Origin: UBA3102 sp964413055
Lineage (GTDB): Bacteria; Bacillota; Desulfotomaculia; Desulfotomaculales; Pelotomaculaceae
Direction: 5' to 3'
Length of the DNA: 64,000 nt
Assembly (NCBI GenBank): GCA_964413055.1
Contig: CAYPRB010000003.1
Span: 62,001 to 126,000, forward strand
Part shown: positions 24,609 through 33,049 of the stretch, one piece after another
Numbering within the stretch: the stretch's first letter is position 1
Layout of the letters: every line of letters starts with the position of its first letter
Position numbers and translations under genes: made by a program
The notes under the pieces: model-generated
The model's database searches: none
Told to the model about the DNA's origin: nothing
What the model saw: only the letters and a program-made list of their open reading frames with translations

Positions 24609-24781
24609 GCAAAAAGCTTTACAATAGATTTTAAAAGCGCATCCTGGTGTATGGTTTAAGCATTTTTTCTGCGGAGGGATTTGTTGATCACAAAGTGAAG
24701 GTTTTTTAAATTTTAACCATTACATAATAAGTTTGTTATGTTAAAATTAATGTATTATTCAATTTAGTAGGAGTGATGAGT

Positions 24782-24991
24782 TTGGATGGTGCAAATCCTT
24801 CCAATATAACATTGGTTTTTAATTATTTTTTATTAGCTCTTTTTATAGGGGCAGGTATTTGGGTGTTTTTTGACACTCGCAAAAGGGGCAGGCCTCTTTC
24901 TGAGTCAATTGCCTGGGCACTTTTTATGGGGGCGATGTTTCCAGTGGCGATATTGGTTTATATATTGTTCCGGCATAAAAAATGGTTGTAA
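24782..24991 (+). CDS. Small two-helix membrane protein
   Basis: The TTG at 24782 is preferred as start (69 residues) because AGGAG ends 8 bases upstream; the in-frame ATG at 24776 would sit only two bases from the RBS. Two hydrophobic helices flank a basic loop, F-F-D-T-R-K-R-G-R-P, and the protein ends L-F-R-H-K-K-W-L. It resembles small clostridial membrane proteins of unknown function. An imperfect inverted repeat (AATTTTAA...TTAAAATT, 24709-24752) lies in its upstream region. Confidence 0.65.
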   Translation: MDGANPSNITLVFNYFLLALFIGAGIWVFFDTRKRGRPLSESIAWALFMGAMFPVAILVYILFRHKKWL

Positions 24992-25106
24992 ACAAAATAA
25001 ATATTAACTTATGGTAAGATATAGATTTCTTGACTATTTTTATTCTAAAGAATATATTATATAGAAAATAATAACGATTTTAAAATGCAAAGTAGGTGTT
25101 CAGGGT

Positions 25107-25946
25107 TTGGAAGTTTACGCGCTGGTTGGACCCAGCGGTACCGGTAAAAGCCACCGTGCTGCAGTTATTGCGCACAATATGAAAGCACAAGTTATTATCG
25201 ATGATGGGCTATTAATTAATAGAAATCGTATTTTGGCTGGTGCTTCGGCAAAGAGTCAACCCACCAGGTTAGGAGCAATTAAGTCATCTCTTTTTATTAA
25301 TGAAGAACACGTCCAGGAAATCAAGGATGTTCTTGAGGACCTATACCCGGAAAGAATTTTAATTCTAGGCACCTCTTTGGAAATGGTAAAGCGTATCTCT
25401 TCCCGTTTAGATTTACCGTTACCGGCCAAAGTAATAAACATTGAGGATGTCGCCAGTGAAAAGGAGCTCAGGAAGGCAAAATTTTTAAGGACTCGTTTCA
25501 GTAAACATGTCATACCGGCTCCCACACTTGAAGTCAAAAAAAGTTTTCCCGGTGTCTTGGTTGACCCGCTGAAAATATTTTTACGTCATAAAGACGTCAA
25601 GGAAAAAAAAGATTGGCTCGAAAAATCCGTGGTTCGGCCGACGTTTACCTTTCATGGTAAGTTGACGATAGCCAACAGTGCTTTAAGTGCTATTATTGAA
25701 CACACCGCAGGTTTGATAAAAGGTGTTGAGCAGGTGGGAAAAATTAATATCAATGCGGTTCAGAAAGGAATTATAACCATCGACATTAGCCCAACTTTTA
25801 CTTTTGGTTATAATCTTCAAGATGTAGCGGTAGATGTCCAACAGAAGGTTAAACAAGCGGTAGAAAACATGACCGGGTTGCAGGTAGCAGAAGTGAATGT
25901 TCATGTCAAAGGGTTAACTTTAGAAGGAATAAACGAGGGACTTTAA
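25107..25946 (+). CDS. P-loop ATP-binding domain fused to an Asp23/Gls24-like domain
   Basis: This 279-residue protein starts at TTG 25107 (AGGTG 9 bases upstream). Residues 8-15 form a Walker A motif, G-P-S-G-T-G-K-S, followed by I-I-D-D-G-L-L-I. The C-terminal ~100 residues (from about 180) have the alternating pattern I-A-N-S-A-L-S-A-I-I-E-H-T-A-G ... V-Q-Q-K-V-K-Q-A-V-E-N-M-T-G-L-Q-V-A-E-V-N-V-H-V-K-G of Asp23/Gls24 envelope-stress proteins, split here for length. Asp23 proteins form cytosolic filaments at the membrane; an attached ATPase or nucleotide-kinase-like domain is unusual. The function is unknown. It is monocistronic, and its stop codon lies within a terminator hairpin. Confidence 0.75.
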   Translation: MEVYALVGPSGTGKSHRAAVIAHNMKAQVIIDDGLLINRNRILAGASAKSQPTRLGAIKSSLFINEEHVQEIKDVLEDLYPERILILGTSLEMVKRISSRLDLPLPAKVINIEDVASEKELRKAKFLRTRFSKHVIPAPTLEVKKSFPGVLVDPLKIFLRHKDVKEKKDWLEKSVVRPTFTFHGKLTIANSALSAIIEHTAGLIKGVEQVGKININAVQKGIITIDISPTFTFGYNLQDVAVDVQQKVKQAVENMTGLQVAEVNVHVKGLTLEGINEGL

Positions 25947-25958
25947 AAAGTCCCTCGT
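25933..25958. terminator. Terminator overlapping a stop codon
   Basis: ACGAGGGACTTT pairs perfectly with AAAGTCCCTCGT. The loop contains the end of the TAA stop of the P-loop/Asp23 gene. It lies between two converging genes. Confidence 0.7.
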
Positions 25959-25982
25959 GAGTATTATAAGTTAAATTTTTCT

Positions 25983-26654
25983 TTATGAACCAGTGGCAAA
26001 AACGTGATTTCCTATTTTGGTCATTACCGGTAGAGTCCGGATCCACTGGTCTTTGCTGAGGTTTGGGTTGTAGAAAAACAAGGCCCCGTTAGTAGGGTCA
26101 GATCCAAAAAGTGCCTGTGTGGCTGCTTCAAAAGCTTTTTCATCAGGTGTAAGGTTTATTGAACCGTCTTCTACCGGTGAAAATTGATGAATCTTGTCAT
26201 TTTTCTGGTAAATTATTTCTTTAATTGTTTGAGGAAAAAATGGGCTGGCTAAACGGTTTAAAACTACTGCGCCCACCGCAACTTTTCCTTCAAAACTTTC
26301 ACCACGTGCTTCCGCATGAATTACTTTGGCCAGAAGCAAAAGCTCCTCTCTTGATAATGAAATATTATCTCTGGAGAGACGTGTTTGTGGTACTTTTAAA
26401 ACGTCTCCCGCTTTAATAAATTCTCCTGTAAGGTTGTTAAGAACTGTTAAATCATGAACCGTTACCTGGTTATTCCTGGCAATGTCATAAAGAGTGTCAC
26501 CTGGTTTAATTGTATATTTTGTTATAATTGAACTCATAGTAGGTTCAGAGTCCTGATAACACTCGCCTGCCGGTATTAATGTGCTTAGTGTAATGAATAC
26601 AGTGAAAGCCGTCACAATTAACCCTAAGGCGCGCATCGAAATGATTTTTTTCAT
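25983..26654 (-). CDS. LysM-containing SleB-type cell wall hydrolase
   Basis: This 223-residue secreted protein has a signal peptide (residues 1-30, K-K-I-I-S-M-R-A-L-G-L-I-V-T-A-F) followed by one LysM domain (about 46-89, Y-T-I-K-P-G-D-T-L-Y-D-I-A). A Hydrolase_2 domain follows (about 108-222) with A-K-V-I-H-A-E-A-R-G-E-S and V-A-V-G-A-V-V-L-N-R. The glutamate in H-A-E-A-R is the likely catalytic residue of this SleB/CwlJ family, which degrades spore cortex peptidoglycan during germination or remodels the wall. The N-terminal domain is LysM rather than the SleB PG-binding domain. It converges with the Asp23-fusion gene. Confidence 0.9.
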   Translation of the reverse strand: MKKIISMRALGLIVTAFTVFITLSTLIPAGECYQDSEPTMSSIITKYTIKPGDTLYDIARNNQVTVHDLTVLNNLTGEFIKAGDVLKVPQTRLSRDNISLSREELLLLAKVIHAEARGESFEGKVAVGAVVLNRLASPFFPQTIKEIIYQKNDKIHQFSPVEDGSINLTPDEKAFEAATQALFGSDPTNGALFFYNPNLSKDQWIRTLPVMTKIGNHVFATGS

Positions 26655-26734
26655 TTTCTCCTCCTTCCGGACTCCAAAAGATATTTTGCGAACTTTTATT
26701 GATTTATATACATTAAATTTTTATTATTTTTGAA

Positions 26735-26763
26735 AATAAAAAAAATACCTCGCTAAAAGGTAT
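26735..26763 (-). terminator. Intrinsic terminator after the dnaD/dnaC-like genes
   Basis: On the minus strand ATACCT-TTTAGCG-AGGTAT is followed by eight T. It lies 25 bases beyond the dnaC-like stop. Confidence 0.88.
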
Positions 26764-26787
26764 GTCAGCACAAAGTAGCTTTAAAAA

Positions 26788-27531
26788 TTACTTTAGGTTT
26801 GCGCAGTCTTTTTCCTTGCGCTGTACGGCCCTGATATCTATATCTACCAGCAACCGGTATGGTTTACACATTTCCAGCAGACGGGAAGTTGTTCTTTCTC
26901 CCAGATATTGTTCTAATTCTTCCGGTATGATGTTTGTGGTAACAATAACGGGCAACCTTTGGTTTAAACGGTAGTTTAATATGGAATATATCTTGTTCTT
27001 GGTCCATTCAGTGTAGTTGTGTACTCCAAGGTCATCCAGAATAAGCAGTGGTGCCTGTTTTGCCTTGTCTAAAATATCGAATTCAGTAATAACCTCAGAA
27101 TTCCTTGCAAAATCATAGGTGGACCGAATTTGGTCCAAAAGGTCCGGTACTACTGCAAAAAGAATTGGTTTGCCTTTCTTTAATAATGCATTGGCAATAC
27201 AACAAGCCAGAAAAGTTTTGCCGCTTCCAACCTGGCCCGTGAATAATATCCCGTCTGCATTTGGATTCTTGGCAAAATTATTGATAAAATTTTCGGTAGC
27301 TTGATAAGCCAGCCTGGCTAAATCATAATAAGATATTCCAATTTCGGTGTCACGACTACATTTAGAGTAATATTGAAAATTAAAATTCTCCAGGGTGCAA
27401 TATAAAAGTCTTTCAGGCAGACAGGAATCTTTTAAAAGTCTTTTAATGCTTTTATGTTGGGTGCATGGACAAGGTACTGCTACTTCACCTTTAAGAATAA
27501 TACCGTTACCCCTGCATAATGTGCAAACCAT
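26788..27531 (-). CDS. DnaC/DnaI-like helicase loader ATPase
   Basis: This 247-residue AAA+ protein has an N-terminal zinc-finger-like part (C3-x2-C6 and C20-x-C22). Walker A is G-Q-V-G-S-G-K-T near residue 98, Walker B is L-L-I-L-D-D-L-G, sensor 1 is V-T-T-N, and the arginine motif is R-T-T-S-R-L-L-E-M. This fits the loader of the replicative helicase. IstB, the transposition helper, is related but no transposase is near. It lies 35 bases after a dnaD-like gene, a replication-restart pairing seen in Firmicutes. Confidence 0.87.
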   Translation of the reverse strand: MVCTLCRGNGIILKGEVAVPCPCTQHKSIKRLLKDSCLPERLLYCTLENFNFQYYSKCSRDTEIGISYYDLARLAYQATENFINNFAKNPNADGILFTGQVGSGKTFLACCIANALLKKGKPILFAVVPDLLDQIRSTYDFARNSEVITEFDILDKAKQAPLLILDDLGVHNYTEWTKNKIYSILNYRLNQRLPVIVTTNIIPEELEQYLGERTTSRLLEMCKPYRLLVDIDIRAVQRKEKDCANLK

Positions 27532-27566
27532 GCCCGGCCAACCACCTCTCTGTTGAAACTGTAAGA

Positions 27567-28409
27567 TTATATGTAAAGCGATCTGATAAAAGCTTTTTTC
27601 TTAGAATTAATTTTACTATCGGTTGGTAAAACACTGCTACCTTTTTGTGATTCGGCTGTACGGGCATTGTGCTTCGAGTTTAAACGTCTTTGCTTATATT
27701 CACGGTCATATATTTCAATCGCTTCCAGGGTACGCAGGTTATTCTTTTTCCATTCCAACAGTATACTGTTGATATATTTGAAGTTATGCTTACCTCGCAG
27801 TACAGCTCTTTTTAGCGCCTCATAAACCAGTATTGCTTCCATGTCCTGGGACCACTGTTCAATTTGTTCAACTTCTATAGGAGAAAGCGGTCTGCCGAAT
27901 TCCTTTTCAAATATTGAAATCAGTTCAGTGGTTTTAATATTAAACTGATGATAGGAAGAATTATCGGTGGCCATCCTGAGAATTTTTTCGGTTTCTTCAA
28001 TTTCTCTGGCTCTAATCCCACTCCAGATATCGGAAATCTTTAAAAAAAGGGATTCAAAATCATATCCTTCAAAAATGATATCCTGTCCGTAGTCATAGTA
28101 TTGGCTGGTAGTAATGATCTCCTTGTCCAGCAGTTCAGCCAGTTCCTTTTTAATCCTGGCAGGGTCGGATTCCATGTATTCGGCAAGCATTTCAGGGGTT
28201 GGGCTGTGTACTCTTCCCTCTGAATTCAACCTGATCATTTGTATTAAAAGCATCATTTGCATGTCGGTGATACCGATTTTACTATAAATTTTTAAAAGGA
28301 TATTGGGTATGGCGGTAGATCCTTCAAGTACCAGGTCAGAACCAAAGGTAGCGGTGATATCTACTTTTTGGTCACATTTAACCACTTTTCCGTTTTGCTT
28401 TAACTTCAT
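27567..28409 (-). CDS. DnaD-domain replication initiation protein
   Basis: This 280-residue protein has an N-terminal winged-helix-like part (T-D-M-Q-M-M-L-L-I-Q-M-I-R-L) and a C-terminal DnaD domain, roughly 155-235. The diagnostic end of that domain is A-L-K-R-A-V-L-R-G-K-H-N-F-K-Y-I-N followed by S-I-L-L-E-W-K-K-N-N, with a basic tail. DnaD proteins bind and remodel DNA during primosome assembly. Together with the next gene it likely loads the replicative helicase. Confidence 0.87.
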   Translation of the reverse strand: MKLKQNGKVVKCDQKVDITATFGSDLVLEGSTAIPNILLKIYSKIGITDMQMMLLIQMIRLNSEGRVHSPTPEMLAEYMESDPARIKKELAELLDKEIITTSQYYDYGQDIIFEGYDFESLFLKISDIWSGIRAREIEETEKILRMATDNSSYHQFNIKTTELISIFEKEFGRPLSPIEVEQIEQWSQDMEAILVYEALKRAVLRGKHNFKYINSILLEWKKNNLRTLEAIEIYDREYKQRRLNSKHNARTAESQKGSSVLPTDSKINSKKKAFIRSLYI

Positions 28410-28490
28410 ATGAGCAACCTCTTCCCAGGGTTTTACTACTTTTATTTTATGGCAAGGCAGGAGGTTTGTCCACCTTTATAGTTTCAAGTA

Positions 28491-28522
28491 AAAAGAAAAT
28501 AACCCCGGTAAGGGGCTCCGGG
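28491..28522 (-). terminator. Intrinsic terminator after pckA
   Basis: On the minus strand CCCGG-AGCCCCTTA-CCGGG is followed by GTTATTTTCTTTTT. It begins 20 bases after the pckA stop. Confidence 0.75.
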
Positions 28523-28541
28523 AATTCAATATCTTCAGTCC

Positions 28542-30068
28542 CTAGAGAATTGCTTGAATGATTTCTTTTTTTAAGCCGTGATATTTAGAAAGCCAGCAAG
28601 CGCGCTCGCTACGGAGCTTAGAGATTCTTTCCCGGTATTCCTCAGCAGTAAAATAATCTACCGGGTTAAATTTTGAAATGTCTATTTCCGGTACTTCCAA
28701 TGGCACATGATAACCCCAATCCGGGTCAGGAGTCCATTTGATAGTTCCTTTGGCCAGGTGTTTCATGAGAATAGTTGTGACTTCAATTGGAATCTTAACC
28801 CCGGGCTTATTACCACCGATACCGACACTGCCGGTATTTAACAGGAAGCATTCCATATCTGGATTATTTCTGAGAATTTCCAGTAGTTTGTTACCTTCAT
28901 CCGGTTCCTTGCCGATAATGAAAGGATTGGTACCCACTTCTCTTTTTGATTGACCCGCCTTGGTTGGGTCGCCGGCCGAAGTTTCAATTGATTCTCCAAG
29001 CATAAAATACGCGGCCGCTTGTTCGGCATTTAGCTTGGCTACTGTTGGAATAATATCGTCCCGCCTGGTTATGAAAATGATTTTATGAGCTTTGTCGAGG
29101 TCGATTCTTTCATCCGTACCGGCGACTTCATGGCGCAGGATTAGTCCCCTGCCATTTGACGTTAATTCTTTGTTATCGAAAAGAACTTTACCATCGTCAA
29201 GTACTTTCACGTTTTCTAAAATAGTATTCGGTGATATCGCCGCTTCATAAAGCACTTTTTGAGATTGGTCCAGGCCTTCTGTTTTAATATAAAATCCATT
29301 TTCAGTACCATAACATCGTCCGGAATCATCCATCATTACCATGTCGTCCTGTCTGATAATAACTCTTTCTTCTCCCTGCATACCGTGGTCGTGTATAGTA
29401 AGAGTCGTTTTGCCGGTACCGCTGAGGCCGAAAATTATAAACCCCACTTCTTCAAGGGCCCCTTTTGGGGAAAGTACCCTCAGAACCTTGCTGCCGGCGT
29501 GAAACCCTATGCCTCCACCTTTTTTCCATTTGAATAAAGCCATTCTTAAAAAAGATTTTTTGGTTTCGCCGAAATAATCTGAACCAAGGATATAGGTTAT
29601 TCCTGCTTCCGGGTAAACTAAAATTATCCGCTCCGGCCATTCAGGTATATGAATACTGGTAAGTTCCGGCTTGAAATCTCCGGGAGCCGGTTCAAACAAT
29701 AAATTATACCACATTAGCGGGATGTGCGCGTACTCTTTGGTAATTATAAGTCTGCAGTTAATATTAAAATTGGAATTGCGGCCAAGCTGGCGGTCGATAC
29801 TAATTAATTCCTTATTCTCAAGGTACTCGTGTACTTTTTCAGCAATTTTATTGGCTTCTTTAAGAGTAATGGCTTGTTGATCCACTCCGAGGCAACCGTT
29901 ATCTATGATATATGTATTTTTGGCGCTGCGGCTCCGCACTTTCGATATAAAACTTATGCTTCCATAACAAGTTTTCTTTTGAACAGGTTCAACCAATGCC
30001 CTTAGTTGTTCTTTTGGCGGATTTTTTATAATATTTTTGGCTTGAATGGGTACTTTTAAAATGTCCAT
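28542..30068 (-). CDS. pckA: ATP-dependent phosphoenolpyruvate carboxykinase, divergent type
   Basis: This 508-residue protein interconverts oxaloacetate and PEP with ATP at the entry to gluconeogenesis. The kinase-1a motif G-L-S-G-T-G-K-T-T is intact, preceded by G-I-G-F-H-A-G-S-K. Metal-site and kinase-2 regions read I-R-Q-D-D-M-V-M-M-D-D-S-G, and later S-I-E-T-S-A-G-D-P replaces the usual S-G-T-T-A-K-V-A-G-T-E, so it belongs to a divergent branch. It is divergently transcribed from gap, a neighbour in the same pathway. RBS GGAGG. Substrate identity rests on homology only. Confidence 0.8.
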   Translation of the reverse strand: MDILKVPIQAKNIIKNPPKEQLRALVEPVQKKTCYGSISFISKVRSRSAKNTYIIDNGCLGVDQQAITLKEANKIAEKVHEYLENKELISIDRQLGRNSNFNINCRLIITKEYAHIPLMWYNLLFEPAPGDFKPELTSIHIPEWPERIILVYPEAGITYILGSDYFGETKKSFLRMALFKWKKGGGIGFHAGSKVLRVLSPKGALEEVGFIIFGLSGTGKTTLTIHDHGMQGEERVIIRQDDMVMMDDSGRCYGTENGFYIKTEGLDQSQKVLYEAAISPNTILENVKVLDDGKVLFDNKELTSNGRGLILRHEVAGTDERIDLDKAHKIIFITRRDDIIPTVAKLNAEQAAAYFMLGESIETSAGDPTKAGQSKREVGTNPFIIGKEPDEGNKLLEILRNNPDMECFLLNTGSVGIGGNKPGVKIPIEVTTILMKHLAKGTIKWTPDPDWGYHVPLEVPEIDISKFNPVDYFTAEEYRERISKLRSERACWLSKYHGLKKEIIQAIL

Positions 30069-30338
30069 AACGACAACCTCCTAGATACCATATAATGGTT
30101 TTTATTGAATTCAATATACAAACATTCTAGCAAAGTTTACTAATATTAAAAAGTTTTGTTCATTAAATTAAGATACAATTCTTTATATATTCATATTGTG
30201 ACAATTTTCCAAACAATGAATCATGAAATAATTTACCAGGTGTTTATTGTGGTAAGGTTATGACTATATCTGATTTTCTATGGGCAATCTAAATTTATTG
30301 AAATGTTTGAATTAATAAATTAAGGGAGGATACTTCAA

Positions 30339-31349
30339 ATGGTTTTAAAGATAGGGGTTAATGGTTTCGGACGTATCGGGCGGACTGTCTTCAGGGCCGC
30401 CCTAAAAAGGTCCGACATAGATGTAGTTGCCGTTAATGACCTTACCAATGCATTAACCATGGCCCACCTTTTGCAATATGATTCTATACACGGCATACTG
30501 GATGCTGATGTTTTTGCTAATGAAGATAGGGAATTCAAAGTTAACGGTAAGGATATCAAATCCTTTGCCCTGCCGGATCCGGGTGCAATCCCTTGGGCGG
30601 ATTACGGGGTGGATATTGTAATTGAATCCAGCGGCAGATTTACCGACCGTGAGAGTGCCGCAAAACATTTTCAAGGCGGTGCTAAGAAAGTAATTATTAG
30701 TGCCCCGGCCAAGAAAGATGATATTACCATAGTAATGGGAGTAAATGAAGAAAAATACGACCCGGCCAGGCATCATGTCATATCCAATGCTTCCTGTACC
30801 ACAAACTGTCTGGCTCCCGTGGTAAAGATTTTGCACCGGGAATTCGGCATAATACGTGGTTTGATGACTACTATCCATTCTTATACCAATGACCAGCAGA
30901 TATTAGACCTGCCTCATAAAGACCTGCGACGGTCCCGAGCTGCGGCTATGTCCATAATTCCGACGACCACCGGTGCAGCGAAGGCAGTAACGTTGGTTAT
31001 TCCCGATCTGAAAGGCAAGTTAAACGGTATGGCTATGCGGGTACCTACACCTAATGTTTCGGTGGTGGATTTTGTGGCGGAATTATCAAAGCATGTTCCC
31101 GTAGAGGAGGTAAACGATACCTTTAAATCGGCGGCTGAAGGTGAGTTGAAGGGTATCCTGGCATATAATGAAAAGCCTTTAGTTTCGAAGGATTATAATG
31201 GCGACCCGCATTCATCCATAGTGGACGGTTTGTCGACTATGGCCATAGAAGGTAATATGATTAAAGTGGTGTCGTGGTATGACAACGAATGGGCTTATTC
31301 CAACAGAGTCGTGGATTTGGCTGTTTACATCGGGAAACAGGGATGGTAA
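30339..31349 (+). CDS. gap: Glyceraldehyde-3-phosphate dehydrogenase, type I
   Basis: This 336-residue enzyme has N-G-F-G-R-I-G-R at residues 8-15, D34 in V-N-D-L (NAD preference), the catalytic cysteine C153 in A-S-C-T-T-N-C, and T-I-H-S-Y-T for the catalytic histidine. It oxidises glyceraldehyde-3-phosphate in glycolysis or runs backward in gluconeogenesis. It is monocistronic with GGGAGG upstream, and no pgk or tpi follows, which is unlike the common gap-pgk-tpi operon. It converges with metF nine bases away and no terminator separates them. Confidence 0.96.
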   Translation: MVLKIGVNGFGRIGRTVFRAALKRSDIDVVAVNDLTNALTMAHLLQYDSIHGILDADVFANEDREFKVNGKDIKSFALPDPGAIPWADYGVDIVIESSGRFTDRESAAKHFQGGAKKVIISAPAKKDDITIVMGVNEEKYDPARHHVISNASCTTNCLAPVVKILHREFGIIRGLMTTIHSYTNDQQILDLPHKDLRRSRAAAMSIIPTTTGAAKAVTLVIPDLKGKLNGMAMRVPTPNVSVVDFVAELSKHVPVEEVNDTFKSAAEGELKGILAYNEKPLVSKDYNGDPHSSIVDGLSTMAIEGNMIKVVSWYDNEWAYSNRVVDLAVYIGKQGW

Positions 31350-31358
31350 ATTTTTGGT

Positions 31359-32285
31359 TTAATTAATTTTTGGGCGCGGATACAGACCGGCACGCCGGAC
31401 TATGCCGGGCACTACTTCTTCCCAGGCGATGGCCATAATGTGAAAGCCGGAAATACCATTTATATTTTTCATAATGTACTTAATTTGCTCAATACAAATA
31501 TTGATGCCTTCTGCTTTTTGGTCGTCGGCATTTTTTAGCCGTTTGATAATTTCATCCGGCATGCTCATGCCGGGTATGGTTTTTAAGAATTCGGCGGTAC
31601 GCCACCCCTTCAGAGGAGTGAGTCCGACCAGAATATAGGTTCTTTCATGCAGGCCGCGTGCAACGCACTTTTCCATAAAGCGGGAAAATCTTTCCAGGTC
31701 ATAAACGCACTGGGTTTGGATAAATTCGGCTCCGGCATTAATTTTCTTTTCTAAACGGTCCACCTGATATTCAAATGGATCGGCAAAGGGGTTGGATACA
31801 GCACCTACAAAGTATTGCGGCTCATGTTCTTTAATTTTATCTCCGGAACAAAATATTTTTTCATCCTTCATTGCCCGCACCATTTGGATCAGCTGCATTG
31901 AGTCGATGTCATAAACGTTTTTAGCCGTGGGATGGTTTCCGAATATCTGGTGGTCCCCGGAAAGGCAGAGTACATTACGCATACCAAGACTATACGCGCC
32001 GAGAAGGTCACTTTGAATGGCAATCCGGTTTCGGTCCCGGCAAGTGACCTGTATTACCGGTTCCATACCGTTACGAAAAATATGAATACCGGTACTTATG
32101 CTGGACATCCTGACAACTGCCGTTTGGCAGTCGGTGATATTTATGGCATCTACATAATCTTTAAGCATGCGGCTGGTTTTAATTAATTTATCCGGCGCAG
32201 CATGCTTGGGCGGGCTTATTTCAGCAGTAACCGCCAGATGGCCGTTTTTAAGTAGCTTTTCTAACTTACTGTTACCTGATTTCAT
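31359..32285 (-). CDS. metF: 5,10-methylenetetrahydrofolate reductase, catalytic subunit
   Basis: This 308-residue FAD-type MetF protein contains T-A-E-I-S-P-P near residue 19, N-I-T-D-C near residue 49, and G-A-E-F-I-Q-T-Q downstream, all typical of the (beta/alpha)8 enzyme. It reduces methylene-H4folate to methyl-H4folate, the methyl donor of AcsE. The start overlaps the metV stop by four bases, so MetF and MetV probably form the two-subunit reductase known in acetogens. It is the last gene of the acs operon. Confidence 0.92.
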   Translation of the reverse strand: MKSGNSKLEKLLKNGHLAVTAEISPPKHAAPDKLIKTSRMLKDYVDAINITDCQTAVVRMSSISTGIHIFRNGMEPVIQVTCRDRNRIAIQSDLLGAYSLGMRNVLCLSGDHQIFGNHPTAKNVYDIDSMQLIQMVRAMKDEKIFCSGDKIKEHEPQYFVGAVSNPFADPFEYQVDRLEKKINAGAEFIQTQCVYDLERFSRFMEKCVARGLHERTYILVGLTPLKGWRTAEFLKTIPGMSMPDEIIKRLKNADDQKAEGINICIEQIKYIMKNINGISGFHIMAIAWEEVVPGIVRRAGLYPRPKIN

Positions 32286-32953
32286 TCTATCACCAGATCT
32301 TTTCTAATCATTCTGCGCGGTCCGCCGTCCCTTGACTTTGACCAATCCTTGGGAGGAATAATTTCCTTTAGTATATGAAGTTGCCCCAAATTTTTTAAAC
32401 GATCATAAATTAACTGCCAAGCGCAGTCCAATTCAGGGTTTATTTCACACTTACCGTTTTGTGAACCGCCGCAGGGACCGTTTAAGATACTTTTGGGACA
32501 GCGGGTTATCGGACAGATGCCGCCGGTTAAATGGAGAATACAATCACCGCACAAGCTGCAGCGTTCCTCCCAGACGCCAAGTTTTTGTGCGCCGCCGGCA
32601 AATTTTGTATTCATTGCCGGAATAATATACTTATCCGGGTAACGCTCGGCTAAATACTGCGGTCCAACACCGCAAGCTAATGAAATAATGCAGTCAGCTT
32701 TTTCAACCAGATTTTCCAGGCCGTCGATATATTCGGGATCACACTGGCGGGTAACGGTGTGGGTTATTGTTTCGATGGGTTTTCCTTCTAAACGCCGTTT
32801 TATTCGCAGGGCACTGGCGAGAATTTCGGTTTCCTTTTCACCGCCGGACATACATACGGTTACGCAGCCGGCGCACCCTAAAAGAAGTATTTTATTAAAT
32901 TTTTCAATTAGATTGGCAATTTGGTTTAAAGGCTTTTGTTCGGCTACAATCAT
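32282..32953 (-). CDS. metV: Methylenetetrahydrofolate reductase partner subunit, zinc/iron-sulfur protein
   Basis: This 223-residue protein has an N-terminal half with G-C-A-G-C-V-T-V-C-M-S-G-G and a C-terminal Cys-rich segment C-S-L-C-G-D-C ... C-P-I-T-R-C-P-K ... N-G-P-C-G-G, matching the MTHFR C-terminal domain family (MetV). In acetogens MetV forms a complex with MetF and is needed for its activity and electron input. It overlaps metF by four bases; a 96-base gap separates it from acsE. Confidence 0.9.
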   Translation of the reverse strand: MIVAEQKPLNQIANLIEKFNKILLLGCAGCVTVCMSGGEKETEILASALRIKRRLEGKPIETITHTVTRQCDPEYIDGLENLVEKADCIISLACGVGPQYLAERYPDKYIIPAMNTKFAGGAQKLGVWEERCSLCGDCILHLTGGICPITRCPKSILNGPCGGSQNGKCEINPELDCAWQLIYDRLKNLGQLHILKEIIPPKDWSKSRDGGPRRMIRKDLVIE

Positions 32954-33049
32954 ATTGTAACACCCACTTTCACTATATGTTGTTATTTGTATTGACCGTG
33001 GGGTGATTTTGTTATTAGTTGATTGGTAGTAGAATTTTGCACTACCAAC

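Noticed and set aside
26788..27531. IstB-type transposition helper
   Set aside because: No transposase, inverted repeat or target duplication is nearby, and a dnaD-like gene precedes it, which fits a helicase loader.
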